A DNA stretch of 64,000 nt from the NCBI RefSeq assembly GCF_005503535.1, contig NZ_SCNN01000005.1:302447-366446 (forward strand). Reading direction: 5' to 3'. A model generated the notes under the pieces. It saw only the letters and a list, made by a program, of their open reading frames with translations, made no database searches and had not been told where the DNA came from. The stretch is from Mesorhizobium comanense. Lineage in GTDB: Bacteria > Pseudomonadota > Alphaproteobacteria > Rhizobiales > Rhizobiaceae. Shown here piece after piece: positions 29,785 through 38,715 of the stretch (the stretch's first letter is position 1; the number at the start of each line of letters is the position of its first letter). The position numbers were made by a program, and so were the translations under genes.

Positions 29785-31446
29785 ATGAAGAAACTGTTTC
29801 TGGCGGCGTCGGCCGCGGCATTGCTGGCCGGCACATGGCTGGCCCCGGCACAGGCCGAATACCTCAAGGAACACCGAGGCGGCACCATTCGCCTGCTGGC
29901 CCGCTCGGCGGCGGGAACGCTCGATCCGCACATCAATTACACTGACCAGGGCTGGCAGATGTACCAGCCGATCTATGATGGCCTCGTCGCTTTCCGCAAG
30001 GCTGAGGGCAAGGACGGTTTCGAGGTCGTGGCAGACCTTGCCGAGGCATTGCCCACCCTCAGCAATGACGGCAAGACCCTCGCGTTCAAGCTGCGCAAGG
30101 GGATCAAGTTCTCCGACGGCAAGGACCTTGGCGTGAAGGATGTCGTCGCCTCCTTCCAGCGTATATTCAAGGTTTCCGGACCGACCTCGGGCACTTTCTA
30201 CGCCGGCATCGTCGGCGCCGATAAGTGCCTTGCGGACACCAAGAGCTGCACACTCGACGGCGGCGTCGTCGGTGATGAAGCGGCCGGCACGATCACTATC
30301 AACCTGACCAAGCCGGATGCCGAAATCCTTTACAAGCTCGCCTTGCCGCACGCGGTGATCCTGCCGGCGGACACGCCCGCGGAAGACATGGGCTCCAAGC
30401 CCATTCCCAGCACCGGCGCCTACATGATCTCGGCCTTCGATCCCAACAAGGGCATGACTGTCACCCGCAACCCCAACTTCAAGCAGTGGAGCGAGGAAGC
30501 CCAGCCGGATGGCTATCCGGATGTCGTGCAATATGATTTCGGCCTCTCCGAAGAGGCGGCGGTGACGGCGATCCAGAACGGCGAAGCGGACTGGATGTTC
30601 GACGCGCTGCCCAGCGACCGGCTGGGCGAACTCGGCAGCAAGTCCATGGACCAGTTGCACATATCGCCGCTTTCGGCCTGGTGGTATGCCCCGCTCAACA
30701 ACCGGCTCGCGCCTTTCGACAACGAAAAGGCCCGCCAGGCCGTCGCCTATGCGATCGACCGCAACACGCTGGTCAAGCTGTTCGGCGGCAAGGTGCTGGC
30801 CTCGCCGGTCTGCCAGGTCCTGCCGCCGGACTTCCCCGGCCATGAGGATTATTGCCCGTACACAAAGAACCCCGGCGCCAAATGGTCCGCTCCGGATGTC
30901 GACAAGGCAAAGCAGCTTGTCGAGGAATCGGGCACAAAGGGCCAGAAGGTGACCATCATCGTCGAGGATACGGCCATTTCGCGGTCCATCGGCGTCTATC
31001 TGCAGAGTGTGCTGACCAGCATCGGCTACGTCGCCGACGTCAAGCCGATCTCGTCCAATATCCAGTTCACCTACATCCAGAACACCAACAACAAGGTGCA
31101 GATGTCGGTCACGCAGTGGTACAAGGACTATCCTGCGGCTTCCGACTTCCTGAACATCCTGTTCAGCTGCGCTTCCTTCCGTGAAGGGTCCGACGCTTCG
31201 ATCAACATCGCCGGCTTCTGCGACAAGGATATCGACGCCAAGATGCAGAAGGCGCTCGACCTCGGCGTGACCGATCAGAAAGCCGCCGACAAGCTGTGGG
31301 CCGAGGTCGACAAGCAGGTGACGGATAAGGCGCCGGCTGTCGGCCTGTTCACGCCGAAGCGGCTTGATTTCGTCAGCAAGCGCCTGGGCAACTACAAGTT
31401 CAATCCGCAGTTCAACTGGATGATCACCCAGTCCTGGGTGCAGTAA
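29785..31446 (+). CDS. Peptide ABC transporter substrate-binding protein (SBP_bac_5)
   Basis: Periplasmic receptor of 553 residues with a signal peptide (residues 1-26, ending AQA-E). The SBP_bac_5 pattern is clear: LDPHINYTDQGWQMYQPIYDGLV, LAEALPTLSNDGKTLAFKLRKGIKFSDGK, and QAVAYAIDRNTLV. Two Cys pairs (CLADTKSC and CQVLPP-DYC) may form disulphides. Ribosome-binding site AAGGGG/AAGGA upstream. Ligand inferred as di- or oligopeptides because of the two peptidases directly upstream. Confidence 0.93.
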   Translation: MKKLFLAASAAALLAGTWLAPAQAEYLKEHRGGTIRLLARSAAGTLDPHINYTDQGWQMYQPIYDGLVAFRKAEGKDGFEVVADLAEALPTLSNDGKTLAFKLRKGIKFSDGKDLGVKDVVASFQRIFKVSGPTSGTFYAGIVGADKCLADTKSCTLDGGVVGDEAAGTITINLTKPDAEILYKLALPHAVILPADTPAEDMGSKPIPSTGAYMISAFDPNKGMTVTRNPNFKQWSEEAQPDGYPDVVQYDFGLSEEAAVTAIQNGEADWMFDALPSDRLGELGSKSMDQLHISPLSAWWYAPLNNRLAPFDNEKARQAVAYAIDRNTLVKLFGGKVLASPVCQVLPPDFPGHEDYCPYTKNPGAKWSAPDVDKAKQLVEESGTKGQKVTIIVEDTAISRSIGVYLQSVLTSIGYVADVKPISSNIQFTYIQNTNNKVQMSVTQWYKDYPAASDFLNILFSCASFREGSDASINIAGFCDKDIDAKMQKALDLGVTDQKAADKLWAEVDKQVTDKAPAVGLFTPKRLDFVSKRLGNYKFNPQFNWMITQSWVQ

Positions 31447-31468
31447 CGAACCGCGGAGGGGCACGTCC

Positions 31469-32488
31469 GTGTCGAACCAAGTCGCCGCCGTCGTGCCGCG
31501 CAAGACGCGAGGGCCATGGGCCGTCGCGCTTGCCAAGCTGACAACGGACAGGGCCGCCATGGCGTCCCTGGCCGTGTTCCTGCTCATCGTCCTCGCCTGC
31601 TTCAGCGCGCCTCTCTACGCGAAATGGGCAGGCGTGGATCCGTTCGCCTCCACACTCGACGCCGTCATCCAGGTCGATGGTGCCGACGTTCCCGTGATGG
31701 AGCAGTCGACGGAAGGGCTCGGTCTTGGTTACACGCCCATTGGCCCGACCTGGCAGCTCGGAAACTACTTTCTGGGCGCTGACAGCCAGGGGCGTGATGT
31801 CATGGCAAGGATGCTCTATGGCGGCCTGAGCTCGTTGCTGATCTCGGGCGCCGCCACGATCTTCACCTTGATCCTTGGCACCGCGGCGGGATTGATCGCC
31901 GGTTATTTCGGCGGCATCACGGATACGGTTCTGTCGCGTCTCCTCGACGTGTTGTGGGCGTTCCCGATCTATCTGCTGGCGATCTCGTTATCGATCGTCA
32001 CCATCGCGCAAGGCATCTCGATCGGCCCGATCGAGATCCAGTCCGGCAGCCTGTGGCTGCCGGTCATCATCATCGGCATCGTCTATGTGCCTTATGTGGC
32101 GCGGCCGATACGCGGCCAGGTCCTGTCGCTGCGCCACAGCGAGTTTGTCATGGCCGCGATCAATCTGGGCGTGCCGGGATCGCGCATCCTGTGGCGCGAT
32201 ATCCTGCCCAACATCACGACCACCCTCATCGTCTTCGTGCCGCTGATGATGGCGTTGAACATGCTGACGGAATCCGCGCTATCCTTCCTCTCGATCGGCG
32301 TGCAGCCGCCGGCGGCGAGCTGGGGCACCATCATCCAGGACGGGCAGGCGCTGCTCTACACGCGGCCGCTTGTGGCGCTGGTGCCGGGCCTGGCGATTGC
32401 CGTTTCGGTCATGGCGCTCAATGTCTTCGGCGACGGGCTGCGCGACGCGCTCGACCCGCGTTCCAAGGTCCGGCTGGGGCGCGACTGA
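31469..32488 (+). CDS. Peptide ABC transporter permease, OppC/DppC type
   Basis: Inner-membrane channel subunit of 339 residues. It has an N-terminal helix (residues 30-50), a large periplasmic loop and a BPD_transp_1 core; the ATPase-contact EAA loop reads AAINLGVPGSRILWRDILPN. The start is GTG at 31469, with GGAGGGG eight bases upstream. Its stop overlaps the next gene as TGATG. Confidence 0.92.
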   Translation: MSNQVAAVVPRKTRGPWAVALAKLTTDRAAMASLAVFLLIVLACFSAPLYAKWAGVDPFASTLDAVIQVDGADVPVMEQSTEGLGLGYTPIGPTWQLGNYFLGADSQGRDVMARMLYGGLSSLLISGAATIFTLILGTAAGLIAGYFGGITDTVLSRLLDVLWAFPIYLLAISLSIVTIAQGISIGPIEIQSGSLWLPVIIIGIVYVPYVARPIRGQVLSLRHSEFVMAAINLGVPGSRILWRDILPNITTTLIVFVPLMMALNMLTESALSFLSIGVQPPAASWGTIIQDGQALLYTRPLVALVPGLAIAVSVMALNVFGDGLRDALDPRSKVRLGRD

Positions 32489-33459
32489 TGATCTACGCCA
32501 TCCTTCGCCGTTTCGGTCAGATGCTGTTCGTCATGTTCGGCATCTCGGTCATCGTCTTCCTGATCTTCTTTGCTACTCCGGGCTCCGACCCGGCGGCGCG
32601 TATCGCCGGCCGCAACGCTTCACCAGAAGTGCTGGAGGCGGTGCGTCACTCCTTCGGCTTCGACCGGCCCCTCTACGTGCAGTATGTGACGATGATGGAA
32701 AAGATCTTCGTCACCGGCGACCTGACCTCCTTCGTCAATCGTGGCTGGAAGGTGGTGCCGGCGGTCATGGATTCGATCCCCGTCACCCTGTCATTGGTGT
32801 TCGGCGCGGCGATCCTGTGGGTGGTCGTGTCCATCATCATCGGCATCGTCGCCGCGGCGACCCGCGACAGCTGGCTGGACAAGCTTCTCATGGCTTTGGG
32901 ATTGCTCGGCATTTCCATGCCGGTCTACTGGCTGGGCGAGGTGATGAACCTGATCACCCAGAGCCGCTACCACGACAGCTGGGCGTTCTCCTGGGTGCCG
33001 CCGCTTGGCTACAAGAATTTTTCCGACGATCCGAAGGGCTGGTTCCTGACCCTTGTCATTCCGTGGATCACGCTCGCCATTCTCTACATCGGCATCTACG
33101 GGCGCGTCCTGCGCGCGGCCATCATCGAATCCATGCAGGAGGACTATATCCGCACGGCACGCGCCAAGGGCCTTTCGGAGACCCGGATCCTGCTGCGCCA
33201 TGCCTTGCGCACCTCACTCATCGCCTTCGTTACCTTGTTCGGCCTCGACTTCGGCGCGCTGGTCGGCGGCTCCGCGCTGCTGACCGAGGTGGTGTTCGGA
33301 CTGCACGGTATCGGCAAGCTCACCTATGACGCGCTGCAAAACCTCGATCTGCCGATGATCATGGCAACGGTCATGTACGCGTCCATGTTCGTGGTCGTCG
33401 CCAATGCGGTGGTCGATTTCGTCTACATCCTTCTCGACCCGCGCCTGAGGACATCATGA
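32488..33459 (+). CDS. Peptide ABC transporter permease, OppB/DppB type
   Basis: Second channel subunit, 323 residues. MIYAILRRFGQMLFVMFGISVIVFLIFF is a standard OppB N-terminus; the EAA loop is RTARAKGLSETRILLRHALR near residue 220. ATG 32488 overlaps the upstream stop and its own stop overlaps the next ATG, so translation is coupled on both sides. The C-before-B order is the reverse of the usual dppBC order. Confidence 0.92.
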   Translation: MIYAILRRFGQMLFVMFGISVIVFLIFFATPGSDPAARIAGRNASPEVLEAVRHSFGFDRPLYVQYVTMMEKIFVTGDLTSFVNRGWKVVPAVMDSIPVTLSLVFGAAILWVVVSIIIGIVAAATRDSWLDKLLMALGLLGISMPVYWLGEVMNLITQSRYHDSWAFSWVPPLGYKNFSDDPKGWFLTLVIPWITLAILYIGIYGRVLRAAIIESMQEDYIRTARAKGLSETRILLRHALRTSLIAFVTLFGLDFGALVGGSALLTEVVFGLHGIGKLTYDALQNLDLPMIMATVMYASMFVVVANAVVDFVYILLDPRLRTS

Positions 33460-34415
33460 TACTATCGGTGCGCGATCTCAAAGTATCCTTCCGCACCGAC
33501 GGCGGCCTGGTGCGCGCCATCGATGGCGTGTCCTTCGACCTCGACGAAAGCGAAATCCTCGGTGTCGTCGGTGAATCCGGTTCCGGCAAGACGGTATCGC
33601 TGCTGGCCGTCATGGGCCTCATCACCGATCCCAACGCCACGATAGAAGGGTCCATCCGCTACAAGGGACGCGAGCTGGTGGGGTTGCCCGCGCGCGAGCT
33701 CAGGCGCTTGCGCGGCAACGAGATCGCCATGATCTTCCAGGATCCGATGACGGCGTTGACGCCGGTCTACACGATCGGCTGGCAGATCGCCGAGCAGATC
33801 CGGGCGCATCGCGGCGTCAGCAAGTCCAAGGCGATGGAGCGCGTGGAGGAGCTGCTGGCGGAGGTGAATTTTCCCAACCCGCACGAGGCGATGTCGCGCT
33901 ACCCGCACCAGCTTTCCGGCGGCATGCGCCAGCGGGCCGTCATCGCAATGGCGTTGTCGTGCAATCCGGCACTGCTGGTGGCGGACGAACCTACGACGGC
34001 GCTCGATGTCACGGTGCAGGCCGGCATCCTTGATCTTGTGCGCAAGCTGCGTGCGACCCACAAATCGGCGGTCGTTTTCATCACGCACGACATGGGCGTG
34101 GTTTCGGAACTCGCCGACCGGGTGATGGTCATGTATGCCGGCCGCGTCGTCGAGCGCGGCAGCCGCACGGAGTTGTTCTCCGACCCGCGACACCCCTATA
34201 CCCGCGCGCTGCTCGGCTCGATCCCGCCCTTGACCGGGGAGAAGCCGCGGCGCCTGCCTGCCATTCCCGGCTCTCCGCCGTCTCTGCTGCGGTTGCCGCA
34301 AGGCTGTGCCTTCGGCCCGCGCTGTCCGGTTCGCTTCGAGCCTTGCGAAGCGGCGAAACCCGCACTCGGGGCCGGAACACATCCCGCTGCATGTTTCCGG
34401 GTGGCACAGGCATGA
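33456..34415 (+). CDS. Peptide ABC transporter ATPase, OppD/DppD type
   Basis: ATP-hydrolysing subunit of 319 residues. Walker A GESGSGKTVS (residue 37), signature LSGGMRQRAVIA, Walker B LLVADEPTTALD, and the oligopeptide C-terminal extension with a Cys cluster (CAFGPRCPVRFEPC) that in this family can bind an iron-sulphur centre. Overlaps both neighbours by four bases (ATGA). Confidence 0.94.
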   Translation: MILSVRDLKVSFRTDGGLVRAIDGVSFDLDESEILGVVGESGSGKTVSLLAVMGLITDPNATIEGSIRYKGRELVGLPARELRRLRGNEIAMIFQDPMTALTPVYTIGWQIAEQIRAHRGVSKSKAMERVEELLAEVNFPNPHEAMSRYPHQLSGGMRQRAVIAMALSCNPALLVADEPTTALDVTVQAGILDLVRKLRATHKSAVVFITHDMGVVSELADRVMVMYAGRVVERGSRTELFSDPRHPYTRALLGSIPPLTGEKPRRLPAIPGSPPSLLRLPQGCAFGPRCPVRFEPCEAAKPALGAGTHPAACFRVAQA

Positions 34416-35410
34416 GCGAGCCAATGACAGACGCCGACCGCCCGATTCTCGAGACACGCTCGCTGGCCAAGCGGTTTTCGATCGGCACCCGCTTTTCCGC
34501 CGAAGGCCGGCGCACCGTGCATGCCGTCGACAATGTGTCGCTGACGGTGCGGCGTGGCGAAACCGTCGGCCTGGTCGGCGAATCCGGATGTGGCAAGTCC
34601 ACGCTGGCGCGCTGTCTGGTGCGGCTCTACGACATTTCGGACGGCAAGCTTCTCTTCGAAGGCGACGACATCACTTCGAAATCGCTTTCCGAACTCCGGC
34701 CGCTCAGGCGCCGCCTGCAAATGGTTTTCCAGGACCCGTCAGCCTCGCTCAATCCGCGACGGCGCGCCGGCGACCTCGTGGCCGAGCCGCTGCGCATCCA
34801 TACCAAGCTTTCCTCGGCCGAGATCTCCAAGCGTGTGGCAGAGCTGTTCGACCTCGTCGGGCTGTTGCCGGACCATGTCGTGCGCTTTCCGCACGAGTTT
34901 TCGGGCGGCCAGCGCCAGCGTGTCGGCATTGCGCGGGCGATCGCGCTCAACCCCGATCTGGTCGTGCTGGACGAACCGGTTTCGGCGCTTGACGTTTCGG
35001 TGCAGGCGCAGATCGTCAATTTGCTTGCCGACCTGCAGGAGAAACTGCAGCTCACCTACATCTTCATCGCGCACGACCTTTCGGTGGTGCGGCAGGTTTC
35101 GACGCGTATCGCGGTGATGTATCTCGGTTCGATCGTGGAGGAAGGTCCGGCGGAAGAGGTCTTTGCGAGACCGGCCCATCCCTATAGCCAGGCCCTCATC
35201 TCGGCGGTTCCCGTCGTCGAGACGACGCCCAGCGGAACGCGCAAGCGCATCATCCTCACCGGAGATGTGCCAAGTCCGCTCAACCCGCCATCCGGCTGCC
35301 GATTCCATCCCCGATGCCCGATCGCGGTGGATCGGTGTCGCTCCGAACGGCCGGAATTGAAGGAATATCGGCCCGGTCGCAGGGTCGCGTGCCACTTTCC
35401 GACGGTATAG
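34412..35410 (+). CDS. Peptide ABC transporter ATPase, OppF/DppF type
   Basis: Partner ATPase of 332 residues. Walker A GESGCGKSTLARC (near residue 52), signature FSGGQRQRVGIAR, Walker B LVVLDEPVSALD, C-terminal oligopeptide domain with CRFHPRCPIAVDRC. ATG 34412 overlaps the OppD stop; the frame continues upstream to 34343 inside that gene. Last gene of the operon; 38 bases to the convergent glycosyltransferase with no clear terminator. Confidence 0.94.
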   Translation: MSEPMTDADRPILETRSLAKRFSIGTRFSAEGRRTVHAVDNVSLTVRRGETVGLVGESGCGKSTLARCLVRLYDISDGKLLFEGDDITSKSLSELRPLRRRLQMVFQDPSASLNPRRRAGDLVAEPLRIHTKLSSAEISKRVAELFDLVGLLPDHVVRFPHEFSGGQRQRVGIARAIALNPDLVVLDEPVSALDVSVQAQIVNLLADLQEKLQLTYIFIAHDLSVVRQVSTRIAVMYLGSIVEEGPAEEVFARPAHPYSQALISAVPVVETTPSGTRKRIILTGDVPSPLNPPSGCRFHPRCPIAVDRCRSERPELKEYRPGRRVACHFPTV

Positions 35411-35448
35411 TGAAGCAAGCGGCCGCCAAAAAAGGCTCGACGCGGCAA

Positions 35449-37608
35449 TCATGACGGGAGTGTCGGTCTCTCTGCGCTCCTGCTTGTTGGGGCAGTGTCA
35501 TGTTCCAAAGGTTGGCCGATCAAGGCTCTGTAGGCGCTCAGCATGGCATCGGCAGAGCGTCCTGCCTCTACGATCGACCGACGCGCGGCGATGCGCATGC
35601 GCGTCAGCGCGGCCTGATCGGCGACCAGCTTGGCGATGCGGGGTGTCAGCGCTTCCGGCGTTGAGGTCGGCGCGATAAAACCGTTGACGTCTTCGCTGAT
35701 CATGAGCGCGACATCGCCGACATCGGTGGCCGCCACCGGGCATCCCATCGCGAGCGCCTCGAGCATTGCCAGGGGCGTGCCTTCGAAGCGGGACACCATG
35801 ACGAGGATGCTGCAGGCGGCATAGAATTCGGGCATCGCCAAGCGGTCGAGACTTGGCACGTAGTGCAGGCGGTCCGTCACGCCGGCACGGCGGGCGGCCT
35901 TGCGAAAAGCCGCAGTCATCGGGCCGTCGCCCACCACGAGAAGCCGGGCCTCGCGATGGGCCGCCAGGATCGGCGCGGCCACGGCGAGGAAGGCGAGGGG
36001 ATTTTTCTCCTCGCTCATGCGCCCGGCGAAACCGATGACGAAGCTGCCATCCTCGATCCCGTAACGAGCGCGAGCCGCATCGCGCTCAATCCGTTGCGGA
36101 TTGAAAACGGCAGCGTAGTCAATGCCATTGGGGATGACGGCAACCGCCTCGGTCCTCGCGCCGCCCTGCGCGAGCGAGTGTCCGATGCTTTCACTGACGG
36201 CAATGAAATGGTCGATGGAAGATTTCGCATCGAGTGCTGAAGCCAGGTGGCCCTCGGCGGCGTCATTGTGCAGGATGTCGTAGCTCGTCAGCCCGCGAAA
36301 GCGCGACTTTATCTCTGCCAGATTGGCGTAGAGAAAAGGCGATCCGCTGGACAGGATCGCACTTGTGCCGCGCGAGGCCAGCAGAGCCGCGACGAATTCA
36401 AGCCAATGCCGACGGTCTAGGAAATTCGGCAAGTGATAGACTTCCGGCGTGATCGCCAGGAAGACAGGTGTCAGAGCCTGATCTCCAGGTTCGGTCGTCA
36501 CGATGCTGAGCCGCCAGTGCGTTTTCAGACTGTTCAGGATTTCGGCCAGCAGGGCTTCGGCGCCGCCGATCGGCAGCCAGGGCGCCATGACAAGCAGATG
36601 CGGGCGCGCGTCCGTCTCGTCCCGCGACACACGCGCCAGTGCGGAAAACGGCTGGTCCGGCACGAAGGCCGCGGCCACTGTCCGGATGCGACCGCGCCAG
36701 GATGAATCCTCGAAAACCCGGCGGTTCTTGTCGCGGATCGTCGCCATGAGTTGCCGGCGCTTCTGGTCGGCCTCATGCAAGAGCGTGCGGCCGTGACGCC
36801 GGTGATTGAGCAATTCTTCTGGAACTGCTCTGCCGCGACGACCCAGTTGTGCCAACCGCAACCAGAACTCCCAATCTTCGTAGCCGCTCCTCATGGATGG
36901 GTCAAAGCCGCCGCAGATCATCCAGTCATCCCGGCGAAACAAGGCGCTGACGCTGGTATGGTTTTCGAAAAGCGCCGCCTCGATGTCGAAATCGCGTGTT
37001 CTCCAAAGGGATGAGTTGTCGCCAAAGCTGCGCACCCAGGAATAGACAAAGCCGAGCGAGGGATCAGACCTCAACAGCGCCACGCATTTTTCGACATAGG
37101 TCGGCTCGATCGTATCGTCGGCATCGAGGCAGCAGATGTATTCGCCCCGCGCGGCCGATATGCCGGAATTGCGCGCGCTGGGCAGGCCCAGATTCGTCTC
37201 GTGCCTGATGATCCGGACGCGTTTCTCGGCGCCCAAGGCAGCGAGCGCCGAGATGGTCTCGGCATCGTCGGACCCGTCGTCCACGACAATGACTTCAGCG
37301 GCAAGGGTCTGTCTCAGGGCGGAACGGACCGTCTCCGGCAAAAACCGTCCATAGTTGAAACAGGGAATGACAATGGAGACCAGAAGCGGGGCCTCCACGC
37401 CTGGAAAGACGTAGGCGGGTTTTGTCGTCAGGCCGGCCTGCGGGGAAAGGCGTTGGCGCGTACTGTCAATCAGTTCGGGTCTTTCGGGGTCGCGGCGTTG
37501 CAGGCGGATCATTCGCCGGCGCCATCTGAGCACCTTTCGTGACCAGCTCTTCGCCATACGCGTCAACATCAGGCGCACACCTGGCGGGCACGCTGCCAAG
37601 ATGCTCAT
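35449..37608 (-). CDS. Two-domain glycosyltransferase (GT2 fused to GT4)
   Basis: 719 residues with two catalytic folds. The GT2/GT-A domain (about 75-300) opens VSIVIPCFNYGRFLPETVRSAL with VVDDGSDD and the metal-binding CLDADDT. The GT4/GT-B domain (about 340-700) has VIPNGIDYAAVF, GFAGRMSEEKNP, VVGDGPM and EGTPLAMLEALAMGCPV. Such fusions build surface polysaccharide or modify wall sugars, adding two residues in sequence. ATG 37608 overlaps the stop of the upstream deacetylase gene (ATGA); the frame runs to 37626. Acceptor and donors unknown; no other glycan genes are nearby. Confidence 0.88.
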   Translation of the reverse strand: MSILAACPPGVRLMLTRMAKSWSRKVLRWRRRMIRLQRRDPERPELIDSTRQRLSPQAGLTTKPAYVFPGVEAPLLVSIVIPCFNYGRFLPETVRSALRQTLAAEVIVVDDGSDDAETISALAALGAEKRVRIIRHETNLGLPSARNSGISAARGEYICCLDADDTIEPTYVEKCVALLRSDPSLGFVYSWVRSFGDNSSLWRTRDFDIEAALFENHTSVSALFRRDDWMICGGFDPSMRSGYEDWEFWLRLAQLGRRGRAVPEELLNHRRHGRTLLHEADQKRRQLMATIRDKNRRVFEDSSWRGRIRTVAAAFVPDQPFSALARVSRDETDARPHLLVMAPWLPIGGAEALLAEILNSLKTHWRLSIVTTEPGDQALTPVFLAITPEVYHLPNFLDRRHWLEFVAALLASRGTSAILSSGSPFLYANLAEIKSRFRGLTSYDILHNDAAEGHLASALDAKSSIDHFIAVSESIGHSLAQGGARTEAVAVIPNGIDYAAVFNPQRIERDAARARYGIEDGSFVIGFAGRMSEEKNPLAFLAVAAPILAAHREARLLVVGDGPMTAAFRKAARRAGVTDRLHYVPSLDRLAMPEFYAACSILVMVSRFEGTPLAMLEALAMGCPVAATDVGDVALMISEDVNGFIAPTSTPEALTPRIAKLVADQAALTRMRIAARRSIVEAGRSADAMLSAYRALIGQPLEHDTAPTSRSAERPTLPS

Positions 37609-38453
37609 GCGTGTTCGGCGCTCCACAGCGCTTCATGTGCCGGGGCCGGGATTCGCAACGCCGGCGTCAATGCCGTGATTGAAGCCGGTGGCTGCTCGAA
37701 CTGGCTGGGATAGAGCGCGGCGAGCGCCAATTTGTCGGCGGCTTCGCCGACGGGCCACAGCGAGCGCCGCGGTCTGATCCGCGCGGCGAGTTGCCGGAAC
37801 CGGGCAAGCCCGGCAGCGCGCGATCGCCAGTTGGCGGCGTAGTGCAGGTCCTCGTAGAACGCTATGCGCCAGCGTTCGCGCAAGGCCTCGTAATGGCGCA
37901 GCACGATCTTGAGCACCACGAGATGGTCGATATGGCCGCCAATAGCGGCTGGGCAGAAAAGCCAGGGCCGTTGCTTTTGCGTCCGTTCCTGGGCGGTCGC
38001 GAAAATCGCCTCGGCGATGACAGCGTTCAACCGCCGCGCGTCCTCATCAACGCCGGTGATGTCGAACGGGTGATGGCCGCGCAGCGGCGCCTCATCGAGG
38101 CCTGCAAGGGATAGGCGTAACCCAGCCTGCCGTGCGAACGCCTGCTCCTCGCGCAGGCGCAGGACTGAAATCACCGCGATGCGCTCATCGCCGCGCGCCG
38201 AGACTGTGTCAGGCTGTGCCACATAGCCCGATCTCGAAAAGAGCGTCAGCAGAACACCCTGCTGCCGTCTTCGCGCGAAGGCCCCAAGCGAAAAGCAGAT
38301 GTCGTCGCAATGCGGCGACAGGTAGAGATCATGGCTCGAAGCCTCGGCAAGGCCAGGCGGCGCAGAGCGCCAGCGCGAGGCGAGATCCTGCGAGGTCAGG
38401 TTGAGATTGCTCAAAGCCGTAGGGCCGAAGGACGCGATTGCGTTCCAACTCAT
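37605..38453 (-). CDS. PIG-L/LmbE family deacetylase
   Basis: Zinc-dependent N-deacetylase of 282 residues acting on N-acetylglucosamine-type sugars in known members. The metal motif LSPHCDDICFSLG (near residue 45, usual PHPDDE with Cys and Asp changes) and GGHIDHLVV carry the zinc ligands. Directly coupled to the glycosyltransferase downstream, so it probably trims the same glycan or its precursor. The PHCDD variant also occurs in glycan-associated LmbE proteins, but the substrate is unknown. Confidence 0.85.
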   Translation of the reverse strand: MSWNAIASFGPTALSNLNLTSQDLASRWRSAPPGLAEASSHDLYLSPHCDDICFSLGAFARRRQQGVLLTLFSRSGYVAQPDTVSARGDERIAVISVLRLREEQAFARQAGLRLSLAGLDEAPLRGHHPFDITGVDEDARRLNAVIAEAIFATAQERTQKQRPWLFCPAAIGGHIDHLVVLKIVLRHYEALRERWRIAFYEDLHYAANWRSRAAGLARFRQLAARIRPRRSLWPVGEAADKLALAALYPSQFEQPPASITALTPALRIPAPAHEALWSAEHA

Positions 38454-38503
38454 GCTGCTTCAGTCCACCCGCCTTCGCAATTCACGCCAAGGAGGATATT
38501 CTC

Positions 38504-38626
38504 ATGCAGACTAAGCCCCTGTCTGGCAAGGAACATTTCTACGCGGATGGCGAGGCGCGCATCAAGGTAAAGCGCTTCTGCGGAGATAGCATTCAGCGTC
38601 ACGGCGAACGGTGCCCACAGTTGTAA
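38504..38626 (+). CDS. Possible small protein (40 residues), unknown
   Basis: Opens MQTKPLSGKEHFYADGEAR; basic, with two Cys and no membrane segment. A near-perfect AAGGAGG (38489-38495) sits eight bases before the ATG, much stronger than most starts in this window, which is the only reason for the call. It lies alone in the divergent gap between the deacetylase and dusA genes. It could be a real small protein, a leader peptide, or the remnant of a longer gene. Confidence 0.4.
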   Translation: MQTKPLSGKEHFYADGEARIKVKRFCGDSIQRHGERCPQL

Positions 38627-38715
38627 GACGCTGCAAATAGGCTAGATAAGGGCCGAGACCGGCCGGTTGGGCCGATCGATCAGCCGATTTGCCTGGGAAA
38701 GCCGCCCGCAACAAC

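Noticed and set aside
29266..31587. 773-codon open frame on the minus strand across the peptide-receptor gene
   Set aside because: It is antisense to well-supported peptidase, receptor and permease genes with clear motifs; long antisense frames are common at this GC content, and its translation matches no family.
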